DNA of 64,000 nucleotides from Inia geoffrensis. Taxonomy: Eukaryota; Chordata; Mammalia; Artiodactyla; Iniidae. Under the pieces are notes generated by a model. It did not search any database, had not been told where the DNA came from, and saw nothing but the letters and a program-made list of their open reading frames with translations. How positions within the stretch are numbered: the first letter of the stretch is position 1; each line of letters begins with the position of its first letter. The stretch covers positions 60,768,408 to 60,832,407 of the forward strand of contig CM070904.1 in assembly GCA_036417435.1 (NCBI GenBank), given 5' to 3'. The position numbers were made by a program, and so were the translations under genes. Below are positions 11,229-22,440 of this stretch, piece by piece.

Positions 11229-12063
11229 GTAAGCCAAATACATCTTGATCCTTTTTTTAAAAATGGACTCATTTTACGCTATGAGTCCATGATGTTAATG
11301 AAATTTTACGCTTGAAATCTAAAACTGCATTAGTTCCTATCAATGAATTCTGATAAATTCTAGACATTGGAGAGTAATTTTTCTGTAAGCAGCAAGTTTG
11401 GCATGAGGGGAATAGTCCACGGAGAGTGTGAGAGGATTGGGTGGAATGTTCTAGTCCCTGAGGGGTTATGAGTTCCTAAAAATACTAGAGCTAAAATATG
11501 CTGTAAAGAGTTCTAGAGGGCAAAGCACTATTCCCACACCTGCACAAAATGGGACTGGCCCATTCTAACCAAAGTTTTTGCCTTCATCATTGGAATTGTT
11601 CTCTGAAAACGTATTCTTTTGCTTTGCTAGAATATAGATATTCCTGCCTGTAGAGAGCTACTGTATAGAAGCATAACTATTCTGTTAAGGTTTTCTTACT
11701 TGATAGTCAAAAATAATAATGCATATGTATTTATAAAAACTCCTTAACTCCTCACTCACTGCCGCTTTATTCACCTCAGTCCACCAGCATATGCCAGAAT
11801 TAATAAAAGTAATAGGAGTCCCGAGTGGCAATGTCTAGTGAGGATCTCGCTGTCCAAGTACCCCCGTGATTTCTCTGGAGCTGAAAAATGGCAAGATGAT
11901 CAAAGAAGTCAGGCGAGCCCTAAGCTTCTCTTAATGCAATACAGGAAGCCCTGAAGGTACACACAGCAGTGGGCCAACATTCGCAATGCCAAAGGAGAAA
12001 CACAAAATGACTTTGGCTCAGCAATTTCAGGGAAACTTTTTTAAGTATTAAGAAACATTTCTG

Positions 12064-12277
12064 GGGCTTCTCTGGTGGCTCAGTGGTTGAGAGCCCACCT
12101 GCTGATGCAGGGGACACGGGTTCGTGCCCCGGTCCGGGAGGATCCCACATGCCACGGAGCAGCTAGGACCGTGAGACATGGCTGCTGGGCCTGTGCCTCC
12201 GGAGCCTGTGCTCCGCAACGGGAGAGGCCACAACAGTGGGAGGCCCACGTACCAAAAAAATAAATAAATAAATAAAA
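12064..12277 (+). mobile_element. CHR-2-like SINE, sense
   Basis: It starts GGGGCTTCTCTGGTGGCTCAG, has the GATGCAGGGGACACGGGTTCG B-box region and ends in a TAAA-repeat tail. Short direct repeats ATTTCTG flank it (12057-12063 and 12278-12284). It is somewhat diverged from the consensus, for example CTCAG for CGCAG in the head. Confidence 0.9.
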
Positions 12278-12820
12278 ATTTCTGTATTAAAACAAACACA
12301 AATATGGTGCATGAATTTTAAGGTAAGACAGGAAATCTTGTGCCCATAGCAAACTACTTCCAGCTGCAGACCCCTCTCCACCAGCTCCATTCCTCATGAT
12401 ATATTTACTCCTCTGCTATTAGGGATGCTCTGATGAAACACTCCAGGAAACTTTGGACCAAATGCTTACAGGAGTTCATCTGCTTAGGTGAATTTCTATG
12501 TTGGCAGGCCTAAAGTCACACGAATAATAATTAATTACACAGATTGCCTATTTTGCCCCTAAGAATGGCCATGATACCTTTTTAATTTATTTATTTATTT
12601 TTTAACTTACGGTAAGTTAATTTTTTTCCTGGAGATTGCAAGATGGTCTTTAAAACTGAACTTGCATGTATTCTGGGGAACACAATTTCTAGATATCTGG
12701 GCCAAGTGTCATCCCATTTTGATAGTAAACAGCTTATGTGTGGGATTTTTTAAATTATCTTTAGCACTATTAGTAAACCCCAAGTACAGATTTTAATTTT
12801 CCAACTGCCTACTAATTTTT

Positions 12821-15800
12821 TTGTTTTGCTTTGTTTTGTTTTTTCTTTTTTAACACCTTTTTTGGAGTGTAATTGCTTCACAATGTTGTATTAGTCTCTG
12901 CTGTATAACACAGTGAATCAGCTATATGTATACGTATATCCCCACATCCCCTCCCTCTTGCATCTCCCTCCCACCCTCCCTATTTCACCCTTCCAGGTGG
13001 TCACAAAGCACCGAGCTGATCTCCCTGTGCAACGTGGCTGCTTCCTATTAGCTATCTGTTTTACATTTGATAGTATATATATGTCAATGGTACTCTCTCA
13101 CTTCATCCCAGCTTACCCTTCCCCCTCCCTGTGTCCTCAAGTCCATTCTCTACTTCTGTGTCTTTATTCCTGTCCTGCCCCTAGGTTCATTGGAATCTTT
13201 TTTTTTTTTTTTTTTAGATTCCATGTATATGTGTTAGCATACAGTATTTGTTTTTCTCTTTCTGACTTACTTCACTCTCTATGACAGACTCTAGGTCCCT
13301 CCATCTCACTACCAATAACACAATTTCATTTCTTTATATGGCTGAGTAATATTCCATTGTATATATGTGCCACATCTTCTTTATCTATTCATCTGTCAGT
13401 GGACACTTAGGTTGCTTCCATGTCCTGGCCATTATAAATAGTGCTGCAGTGAACACTGTGGTACATGACTCTTTTTGAATCATGGTTTTCTCGGGGTACA
13501 TGCCCAGTAGTGGGATTGCTGGTATATGGTATGGTATGGTAGTTCTATTTTTAGTTTTTTAAGGAACCTCCATACTGTTCTCCATAGTGGGTGTATCAAT
13601 TTACATTCCCACCAACAGTGCAGGAGAGTTCCCTTTTCTCCACACCCTCTCCAGCATTTATTGGTTGTAGATTTTTTGATGATGGCCATTCTGACCGATG
13701 TGAGGTGATACGTCATTGTAGTTTTGATTTGCATTTCTCTAATGATTAGTGATATTGAGCATCCTTTCATGTGTTTGTTGGCAATCTGCATATCTTCTTT
13801 GGAGAAATGCCTGTGTAGGTCTTCTGCCCGTTTTTGGATTGGATTGTTTGTTTTTTTGATATTGAGCTGCATGAGCTGCTTGTATATTTTGGTGATTAAT
13901 CCTTTGTCAGTTGCTACATTTGCAAATATTTTCTCCCATTCTGAGGGTTGTCTTTTTGTCTTGTTTACAGTTTCCTTTGCTGTGCAAAAGCTGTGAAGTT
14001 TCATTAGGTCCCATTTGTTTATTTTTGTTTTTATTTCCATTTCTCTAGGAGGTGGGTCAGAAAGGATCTTGCTGTGATTTATGTCAAAGAGTCTGCTGCC
14101 TGTGTTTTCCTCTAAGGCTTTTATAATGTCTGGCCTTACATTTAGGTCTTTAATCCATTTTGAGTTTATTTTTGTATACGGTGTTAGGGAGGGTGCTAAT
14201 TTCATTCTTTTACATGTAGCCGTCCAGTTTTCCCAGCACCACTTATTCAAGAGAATTCTTTTCTCCATTTTATATTCTTGCCTCCTTTATCAAAGATAAG
14301 GTGACCATATGTGCATGGATTTACCTCTGGGCTTTCTATCCTGTTCCATTGATCTATATTTCTGTTTTGGGGCCAGTACCATACTGTCTTGATTACTGTA
14401 GCTTTGTAGTATAGACTGAAGTCAGGGAGCCTGATTTCCTCCAGCTCCGTTTTCTTTCTCAAGAGTGCTTTGGCTATTTGGGGTCTTGTCTTGTTCCTGA
14501 TTTTAGAGGAAATGGTTTCAGTTTTTCACCATTGAGGACGACGTTGGCTGTGGGTTTGTCATATATGGCCTTTATTTGTTGAGGTAAGTTCCCTCTTTGC
14601 CTACTTTCTGGAGAGTTTTTATCATAAATGGGTGTTGAATTTTGTCAAAAGCTTTTTCAGCACCTATTGAGATTATCATATGATTTTTATCCTGCAGTTT
14701 GTTAATATGGTGTATCACATTGATTGATTTGCATATATTGAAGAATCCTTGCATTCCTGGGATAAACGCCACTTGATCATGATGTATGAACCTTTTATTG
14801 TGCTGTTGGATTCTGTTTGTTAGTATTTTTGTTGAGGATTTTTGCATCTAGGTTCATCAGTGATACTGGTCTGTAGTTTTCTTTTTTTCTGATGTCTTTG
14901 TCTGGTTTTGGTATCAGGGTGATGATGGCCTCGTAGAATGAGTTTGGGAGTATTCCTCCCTCTGCTATATTTTGGAAGAGTTTGAGAAGGATAGGTGCTA
15001 GCTCTTCTCTAAATGTTTGGTAGCATTCACCTGTGAAGCCATCTGGTCCTGGGCTTTTGTTTGATGGAAGAGTTTTGGTTTTTGGTTTTTGGTTTTTTGC
15101 AGTACGCGGGCCTCTCACTGTTGTGGCCTCTCCCGTTGCGGAGCACAGGCTCCGGACGTGCAGGATCAGCGGCCATGGCTCACGGGCCCAGCCGCTCCGC
15201 AGCATGTGGGATCTTCCCGGACCGGGGCACGAACCCGCGTCCCCTGCATCGGCAGGCGGACTCTCAACCACTGCACCACCAGGGAAGCCCTGATGGAAGA
15301 TTTTTAATCACAGTTTCAATTTCAGTGCTTGTGATTGGTCTGTTTATATTTTCTATTTCTTCCTGGTTCAGTCTCAGAAGGTTGTGCTTTTCTAAGAATT
15401 TGTCCATTTCTTCCAGGTTGTCCATTTTATTGGCACATAGTTGCTTGTAGTAATCTCTCATGATCTTTTGTATTTCTGCAGTATCAGTTGTTACTTCTCC
15501 TTTTTCTTTTCTAATTCTGTTGAGTTGAGACTTCTCCCTTTTTTTCTTGATGAGTCTGGCTAATGATTTATCAATTTTGTTTATCTTTTCAAAGAACCAG
15601 CTTTTAGTTTTATTGATCTTTGCTATTGTGTCCTTCATTTCTTTTTCATTTATTTCTGATCTGATCTTTATGATTTCTTTCATTCTGCTAACTTCAGGGG
15701 GGTTTTTTTGTTGTTCCTCTTCTTTCTCTAATTGCTTTACGTGTAAGGTTAAATTGTTTATTTGAGATTTTTCTTGTTTCTTGAGGTAGGATTGTATTGC

Positions 15801-18742
15801 TATAAACTTCCCTCTTAGAAATGCATTTGCTTCATCCCATAGGTTTTGGGTTGTCATGTTTTCATTGTCATTTGTGTCTAGGTATCTTTTGATTTCCTCT
15901 TTGATTTCTTCAGTGATCTCTTGGTTATTTAGTAGCATAGTGTTTAGCCTCCATGTGTCTGTGTTTTTTACAGTTTTGTTCCTGTGATTGATATCTAGTC
16001 TCATAGCATTGTGGTCAGAAAAGATACTTAATATGATTTCAATTTTCTTAAATTTACTGAGGCTTGATGTGTGACCCAAGATATGATCTATCCTGGAGAA
16101 TGTTCCATGAGCACTTGAGAAGAAAGTGTATTCTATTGTTTTTGGTCGGAATGTCCTATAAATATCAATTAAGCCCATCTTGTTTAATGTGTCATTTAAA
16201 GCTTGTGTTTCCTTATTTAATTTCATTTTGGATGTTCTGTCCATTGGTGAAAGTGGGGTGTTAAAGTCCCCTACTATTACTGTGTTTCTGTCGATTTCCC
16301 CTTTTTTGGCTGTTAGTATTTGCCTTATGTGTTGAGGTGCTCCTATGTTGGGTGCATAAATATTTACAATTGTTATATCTTCTCCTTGGATCGATCCCTT
16401 GATCATTATGTAGTGTCCTTCTTTGTCTCTTCTAATAGTCTTTATTTTAAAGTCTATTTTGTCTGATATGAGAATTGCTACTCCAGCTTTCTTTTGGTTT
16501 CCATTTGCATGAAATATCTTTTTTCCATCCCCTCACTTTCAGTCTGTATGTGCCTCTAGGTCTGAAGTGGGTGTCTTGTAGACAGAAAATATATGGGTCT
16601 TGTTTTTGTATCGATTCAGCCAATCTGTGTCTTTTGGTGGGAGCATTTAGTCCATTTACATGTAAGGTAATTATCGATATGTATGTTCCTATTCCCATTT
16701 TCTTAATTGTTTTGGGTTTGTTATTATAGGTGTTTTCCTTCTCTTGTGTTTCTTGCCTAGAGAAGTTCCTTTAGCATTTGTTGTAAAGCTGGTTTGGCGG
16801 TCCTGAACTCTCTCAGCTTTTGCTTTTCTGTAAAGGTTTTAATTTCTCCACCAAATCTGAATGAGATCCTTGCTGGGTAGAGTAATCTTGGTTGTAGGTT
16901 TTTCTCCTTCATCACTTTCAATATGTCCTGCCACTCCCTTCTGGCTTGCAGAGTTTCTGCTGAAAGATCAGCTGTTAACCTTATGGGGATTCCCTTGTGT
17001 GTTATTTGATGTTTTTCCCTTGCTGCTTTTTATGTGTCTTCTTTGTATTTAATTTTTGGTAGTTTGATTAATATGTGTCTTGGCGTGTTTCTCCTTGGAT
17101 TTATCCTGTATGGGACTCTCTGTGCTTCCTGGACTTGATTAAGTATTTACTTTACCATATTAGGGAAGTTTTCAACTATAATCTCTTCAAATATTTTCTC
17201 AGTCCCTTTCTTTTTCTCTTCTTCTTCTGGGACCTCTGTAATTTGAATGTTGATGCATTTAATGTTGTCCCAGAGGTCTCTGAGAGTGTCCTCAATTCTT
17301 TTCATTCTTTTTTCTTTATTCTGCTCTGCAGTAGTTATTTCCACTATTTTACCTTCCAGGTCATTTTTCTGTTCTTCTGCCTCAGTTATTCTTCTATCGA
17401 TTCCTTCTAGAGAATTTTTAATTTCATTTATTGTGTTGTTCATCATTGTTTATTTGCTCTTTAGTTCTTCTAGGTCCTTGTTAAACTTTTCTTGTATTTT
17501 CTCCATTCTGTTTCCAAGATTTTGGATCTTCTTTACTATCATTATTCTGAATCCTTTTTCAGCTAGACTGCCTATTTCCTCTTCATTTATTTGGTCTGTT
17601 TGGTTTTTACCTTACTCTTTCATCTCCTGCATATTTCTCTGTCTTCTCATTTTGCTTAATTTACTATGTTTGGGTCACCTTTTCGCTGGCTGCAAGTTCG
17701 TAGTTCCTGTTGTTTTTGGAGTCTGCCCCCAGTAGGTGAGGTTGGTTCAGTGGCTTGTGTAGGCTGCCTGTTGGAGGGGACTGGTGCCTGTGTTCTGGTG
17801 GGTGGGGCTGGATCTTGTCTTTCTGGTGGGCAGGCCACGTCCAGTGGTGTGTTTTGGGGTGTCTGTGAACTTAGTATGATTTTATGAAGCCTCTCAGCTA
17901 ATGGATGGGGTTGTGTTCCTGTCTTGCTAGTTGTTTGGCATGGGGCATCCACCGCTGGAGCTTGCTCTCCATTGGGTGGAGCTGGGCCTTAGCATTGAGA
18001 CTGTGATCTCTGGGAGAGCTGTTGCCGATTGATATAACGTGGGGCCAGGAGGTCTCTGGTGGTCCAGTGTCCTGAACTTTGCTCTCCCACCTCAGAGGCT
18101 CAGGCCTGACACCAGGCCGGAGCACCAAGACCCTGTCAGCCGCATGGCTCAGAAGAAAAGGGAGAAAATAAGAAAGAAAACTAATAATTAATAAAATAAA
18201 ATAATAGAAAATAATTCAAATTAAAAAAATAAGAAAGTAATTTGAAAAACACAAAGAGAGCAACCAAACCAATAAACAAATCCACCAATGATAACAAGCA
18301 CTAAAAACTATACTAAGATAAACATAAAAATCAGAAACAAGTCAGTTGCAGACAGCAAACCCCAAGTCTACAGTTGCACCCAAAGTCCACCGCCTCAATT
18401 TTGGGTTGACGCATTGTCTATTCAGGTATTCCACGTATGCAGGGTACCTCAGGTTGATTGTGGGGATTTTATCCACTGCTCCTGAGGCTGCATGGAGAAA
18501 TTTCCCTTTCTCCTCTTGGGTTTCAGCTTTGGTTTTGGCCCCGCCTCTGCATGTAGGTTGCCCTCAGGCTTCTGTTCCCGCCCAGACTGGACGGGGTTAA
18601 AGCAGCGGCTGATTAGGGGGCTCTGGCTCACTCACGCGGGGGGATGGAGAGGTACGGTAGTTATAATTGGAACGCAGGGCGAGCCTGCATTGGCAGAGGC
18701 TGGCATGATGTTGCGACAGCCTGAGGCACGCTGTGTATTCTC
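12821..18742 (-). mobile_element. Full-length-class L1 retrotransposon, antisense, with 16-bp target-site duplication (L1 copy 2)
   Basis: A perfect 16-bp repeat, CTGCCTACTAATTTTT, bounds the element (12805-12820 and 18743-18758). Minus-strand order is: 5' UTR from 18742 to about 17.7 kb including an A/T-rich tract, ORF1 in pieces about 16.75-17.66 kb (coiled-coil-like charged region near 17.15-17.45 kb), ORF2 endonuclease about 15.3-16.7 kb with GDFNT and SDHN motifs, partial reverse transcriptase about 14.5-15.06 kb, C-terminal part 13.48-14.46 kb, then 3' UTR and tail. It cannot be active. A SINE splits ORF2, the segment with the FADD active site is deleted near 14.48 kb, and ORF2 has at least one frame break near 16.4 kb. 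The 5' UTR lies antisense to PKP4, as is usual for intronic L1s that persist. Confidence 0.95.
15072..15290 (-). mobile_element. CHR-2-like SINE inside ORF2 of L1 copy 2
   Basis: A reverse-complement SINE beginning with a TTTTGG-type tail and a GTACGCGGGCCTCTCACTGT head and ending CACCAGGGAAGCCC. The perfect 10-bp duplication TGATGGAAGA flanks it (15062-15071 and 15291-15300). It splits the L1 reading frame between the endonuclease/linker part and the reverse transcriptase. Its sequence is close to the family pattern, so it is younger than its host. Confidence 0.93.
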
Positions 18743-20052
18743 CTGCCTACTAATTTTTAAACTCCCTCTTTCTTGCCTTATTGTTTATTTTCAGTCCCCT
18801 TCCGTCCCCAGATCTTCTCCTTTCCATGGCTATTGCCTTTCAAGAATTGTTGAGTTTGAGCACCCAAGTGGTCTCAGAGCAGCTGTTTCAGCCAGCCAAC
18901 TGCTTATGACGCGTGGAGACAAAACATGTTTCTTCTTATGGCATATAAGAGTATACAAAGTCCGTGACTCATCCCTTTTTCTTTCTTTATTGCCCCAACT
19001 AAAAGTGAAAAGGGGTTGATGACAACTAGTAGTCACTAAGGAGATACAGAAAAAGCTTGGTCCTGAGCTTATAACCCACTGCCCCAGTCCAGCCACCAAT
19101 CTTCTTCATTGTTGTCCTGCATCAAGAAAGGGATCTGAGACTCAGTGTTTGCAAAAGTCTATGGATTCATAGAAGGACTAGCCCTGGCAGAAGTGTTCTT
19201 CATTTCCCAGTCTGGTCATTTGCAGCTGGCCAGAGCTCAGCAGAGATTTTGAGCCTTCCTCCTGCTGGAACAGATTGAGGGTACTTGTATTTGCATTTCT
19301 TTTGATCCACCAGCTTAAGACAAGAGCTTATAAATCAAAGGAGGTAGAAAGAAACGGCTGAAATCACTAGCAGCCACACTTAAGCTAAAAGAAAAGATAG
19401 ATTTGGCTAAAGCACTAATGTAGCACTCACAGAGGAGAGCTGAGAGCACAGGCCCTATCCAAACGTTCAATTATTCCACTTTGAAAGAACCCTCCTTTTG
19501 TTAATGGGGCCAACCCATAAAGACAGTTATAAAGGCAGTTATAGATACTGCTCTAGCTTTATCTAGATTAACATATTGAAAAAGTTTTGTTTTGTTCTGT
19601 TCGTTTTGTTTTTGTTTTACACAAATGGGTTACCTTAGCCAAACTTTGACTTGCAGGGTATAAAATAAGTACACTGGTCCAGTGACCCTTCACACTTGCA
19701 ATACAGCATAGTATGTGTTGGGGAAAATGTGTAGGCAGAAGGTAAAATAATGTAAAGAGAAAAGAAAAAAGAATATTAAATGTCTTTAGATCTCTCCTTA
19801 CTGGTTGGTTTTAGTATTCTGAAGGGGAAAGTTGGAGATTAAACCACCACCACCAAAAAAAAAAAGTAGAACAAGAGAAACAATAAGGAAAAATTAAGAT
19901 CCAGCTCTACAGCAAAAAAAGGAAAAGAAACTTAGATGCCTAAAATAAATAGTGAATTCACATTCTGTAGTGAGCTATGTACATTTTTTTGTGTAATGAC
20001 AATGGACACACAACCCTGGATAAACCATTCTCTTTTCTCCCCCTTTCATCAG

Positions 20053-20605
20053 CCATCAGTAGCCAATCGGGCCATGAGAAGAGTTAGTTCAGTTCCATCT
20101 AGAGCACAGTCTCCTTCTTATGTTATCAGCACAGGCGTGTCTCCTTCAAGGGGGTCACTGAGAACTTCTCTTGGTAGTGGATTCGGCTCTCCATCAGTGA
20201 CCGACTCCCGACCACTGAACCCCAGTGCATACTCCTCCACCACATTACCTGCTCAGCGGGCAGCCTCTCCATACTCTGCACAGAGACCCACCTCCCCATC
20301 AGCTGTACGTCGGATTGGGTCGGTCACCTCCCGGCAGACCTCCAGTCCCAACGGACCAACCCCTCAGTACCAAACGACCACCAGAGTGGGGTCCCCACTG
20401 ACCCTGACGGATGTACAGACTCGAGTAGCTTCCCCATCCCAAGGCCAGGTGGGGTCATTATCCCCCAAACGCTCAGGGATGACCGCTGTACCGCAGCATC
20501 TGGGACCTTCACTGCCAAGGACTGTTCATGACATGGAACAATTCGGACAGCAGCAGTACGACATTTACGAGAGGATGGTTCCACCTCGGCCAGACAGCCT
20601 GACAG
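20053..20605 (+). CDS. PKP4: PKP4 internal exon (exon c): large Ser/Pro-rich head exon
   Basis: At 553 nt this is the largest exon in view, coding about residues 202-386. It begins PSVANRAMRRVSSVPSRAQS, contains many Ser-Pro and Arg-x-x-Ser sites (SPSYVISTGVSPSRG, RRIGSVTSRQTS, VGSPLTLTD), and ends with the conserved MEQFGQQQYDIYERMVPPRP and DSLTG. The region is disordered and rich in kinase sites, and precedes the armadillo domain that binds cadherin tails. It is entered in phase 0 after TCATCAG and left in phase 1 with G^GTGAGT. Small differences from human (for example ASPYSAQRPTSPSAVRR) are substitutions or a one-residue insertion, not damage. Confidence 0.97.
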
Positions 20606-20760
20606 GTGAGTACAAGGGGACAGCCCTACACAAAGCCCAGCGGGAAAGTCTTCCATGTTACCGTTGCTGAAACAGAGCATGTAACGTGGAAAAAGCTTAC
20701 ATTTTTATCTTAAAATTTATACTGCAGACTTCAGGCTGACTTGTCTTTCAGGCTCTATAA

Positions 20761-20976
20761 ATTTTTTTTTTTTTTTTTTTTTGCCGTACGTGGGCCTCCC
20801 ACTGCTGTGGCCCCTCCCGCTGCAGAGCACAGGCTCTGGACGCACAGGCCCAGCGGCCATGGCTCACGGGCCCAGCCGCTCCGCGTTATGTGGGATCTTC
20901 CCAGACCGGGGCACGAACCCGTGTCTCCTGCATCGGCAGGCAGACTCCCAACGACCGCACCACCAGGGAAGCCCTG
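20761..20976 (-). mobile_element. CHR-2-like SINE, antisense, close to an exon
   Basis: A T-run at 20763-20782 is followed by the reversed SINE body, which ends CCACCAGGGAAGCCCT. The 10-bp repeat GGCTCTATAA flanks it (20751-20760 and 20977-20986). Because it is antisense it offers a pyrimidine tract and a CTGCAG acceptor-like site to the PKP4 transcript (see findings). Confidence 0.93.
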
Positions 20977-21599
20977 GGCTCTATAATTTTTAATGCACCA
21001 AATTATACACATTTATATCACCAGACCTCTTTTGCAATGAATACATTTCCCCCATCCCTCACAATATTAGGATATAAGAGGTACTTTTTTGCCTTTAGAA
21101 GAATTGGTTGTAACTCTGTAAACTGTTTGTTGAGGTTTTTCACAGTGAAATAGTTTTCACTAGCTAGGCCTACCCATACTCAAAACCCTAAGATATGTTA
21201 AAAGGTGGTATCAGAATGTTCAAATTTTTTTTTTAAAGAAATGCCCAAATAGTGTAGACTAGAATATGGATTTCCTCACTTACTGCCTTGACTTTTAGCA
21301 TCCTGATGGGAAAGCACAAATTTCTTATGAATTACCTTCAAATGCCACTTGTATTAAATCAGAAAGACACCAACCAGGTCACTGGTAGTCCAACTGTTTC
21401 CTTCAGGGTTTTTTCACGGCGGGTATCCTGCATGATGTGTATAGACTTGTTCTTTTGATTAAAATGAATTCATCTTTAACTAGTGTTCTAAATTATATTT
21501 TAAAAGTAACATGTACATAATGGTAAAAAAAACTCAAACTGTGCAGGGAAATATGAATTGAGAAGTGAAAGTCTCAGCCTTCTCTTTACCCTCACCCAG

Positions 21600-22440
21600 T
21601 CCCACTCACCAGTTTATGTATCTTCCAGAATGTTTGATTACATATACGAGTATATACATTACATACAAATGTGCACACATTGTGTTTCTTTTTCTTTTAA
21701 TGCTGTTGGAATTCTATTATATATATCTTCTATACCTTGTTCATTTTGTAATATGTCTGAGAGTTCTACTTCATTCTCTCAAGGGATGCCTAGGACCCTA
21801 TTTTATAGATGTATTATAATTTAATCACTTTGCTATTAATGGACATTTAGGTTTTCTCATTTTTAGCTGTTAGAGACAATGATGCAATATATATTATTTC
21901 TCCTGCATATTTGCACATAGGTACTAAGATAACTATGGGATCCATTTCTTGAAGCAGAATTGCTGGATCAAAATATGTGTGTATATTTTCTTAATGAAAT
22001 ACTGTCCAATTGCCCCCAGGAAGGTTTTATAGATTTCTATTTATACCAGTAGTTTGAGCGCACGTTCACTGCACCTTCACTAGCACTGCATGATGTCAAA
22101 GAGTTTCATCTTTGCCAGCCTGGCAGTTAAAAAGCTGTACCTCATTGTTTCAAGTGGCCTGTGTTGAGTAATGACTGAGGTTGATGATTTCATATGTTTG
22201 TCAGCCATTTTATTGCTTTTCTGCAAACCACGAGTTCAGGTCTTTTGTCTATTTTTTTAATTTGTAAATGCTTATTATACATGAAATAAATTAACCCCTT
22301 GTAATATACTCAGGTATTTTTCTCATTTTGTAATTTGTCTTTTGACTTTGTTTCTGGTATTTCTTATTTACAGAAGTTTTTAATATTTTGTGAAGTAAGA
22401 TTAATATCCTTTCCTTATGGCTTCTGGGAAAGGTAAAGCC
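21600..22440 (-). mobile_element. Old L1 fragment (ORF2 3' region), antisense
   Basis: The order of remnants matches the 3' part of the younger L1s in this window read the same way. 'Ggacatttaggttttctcatttttagctgttagagacaatgatgca' compares with the L1 copy 1 stretch near 3.0 kb, and GAAGCAGAATTGCTGGATCA with GAAGTGAAATTGCTGGATCA near 3.12 kb. High divergence suggests an ancient subfamily. Confidence 0.65.

Larger units (their letters stand above)
11229..20052 (+). other. PKP4: PKP4 intron (8.8 kb) dominated by an antisense L1
   Basis: A GT-AG intron, phase 0. About 11.2-12.06 kb is unique AT-rich sequence. A SINE occupies 12064-12277, L1 copy 2 fills 12821-18742, and 18759-20052 is sequence in which I see no gene or clear repeat. 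An open frame running from 19936 into the next exon is fortuitous. Confidence 0.9.

Noticed and set aside
13480..16698. Minus-strand frames up to 380 codons with endonuclease and reverse-transcriptase similarity
   Set aside because: These are pieces of the dead L1 copy 2, not a host gene. They are reported under the mobile element.
19936..20670. A 244-codon frame with a Met upstream of exon c, suggesting an alternative start
   Set aside because: Only 20053-20605 matches PKP4. The part before it follows no splice or promoter evidence, and the acceptor TCATCAG with a good pyrimidine tract fits normal splicing. The part after 20605 runs into the intron.
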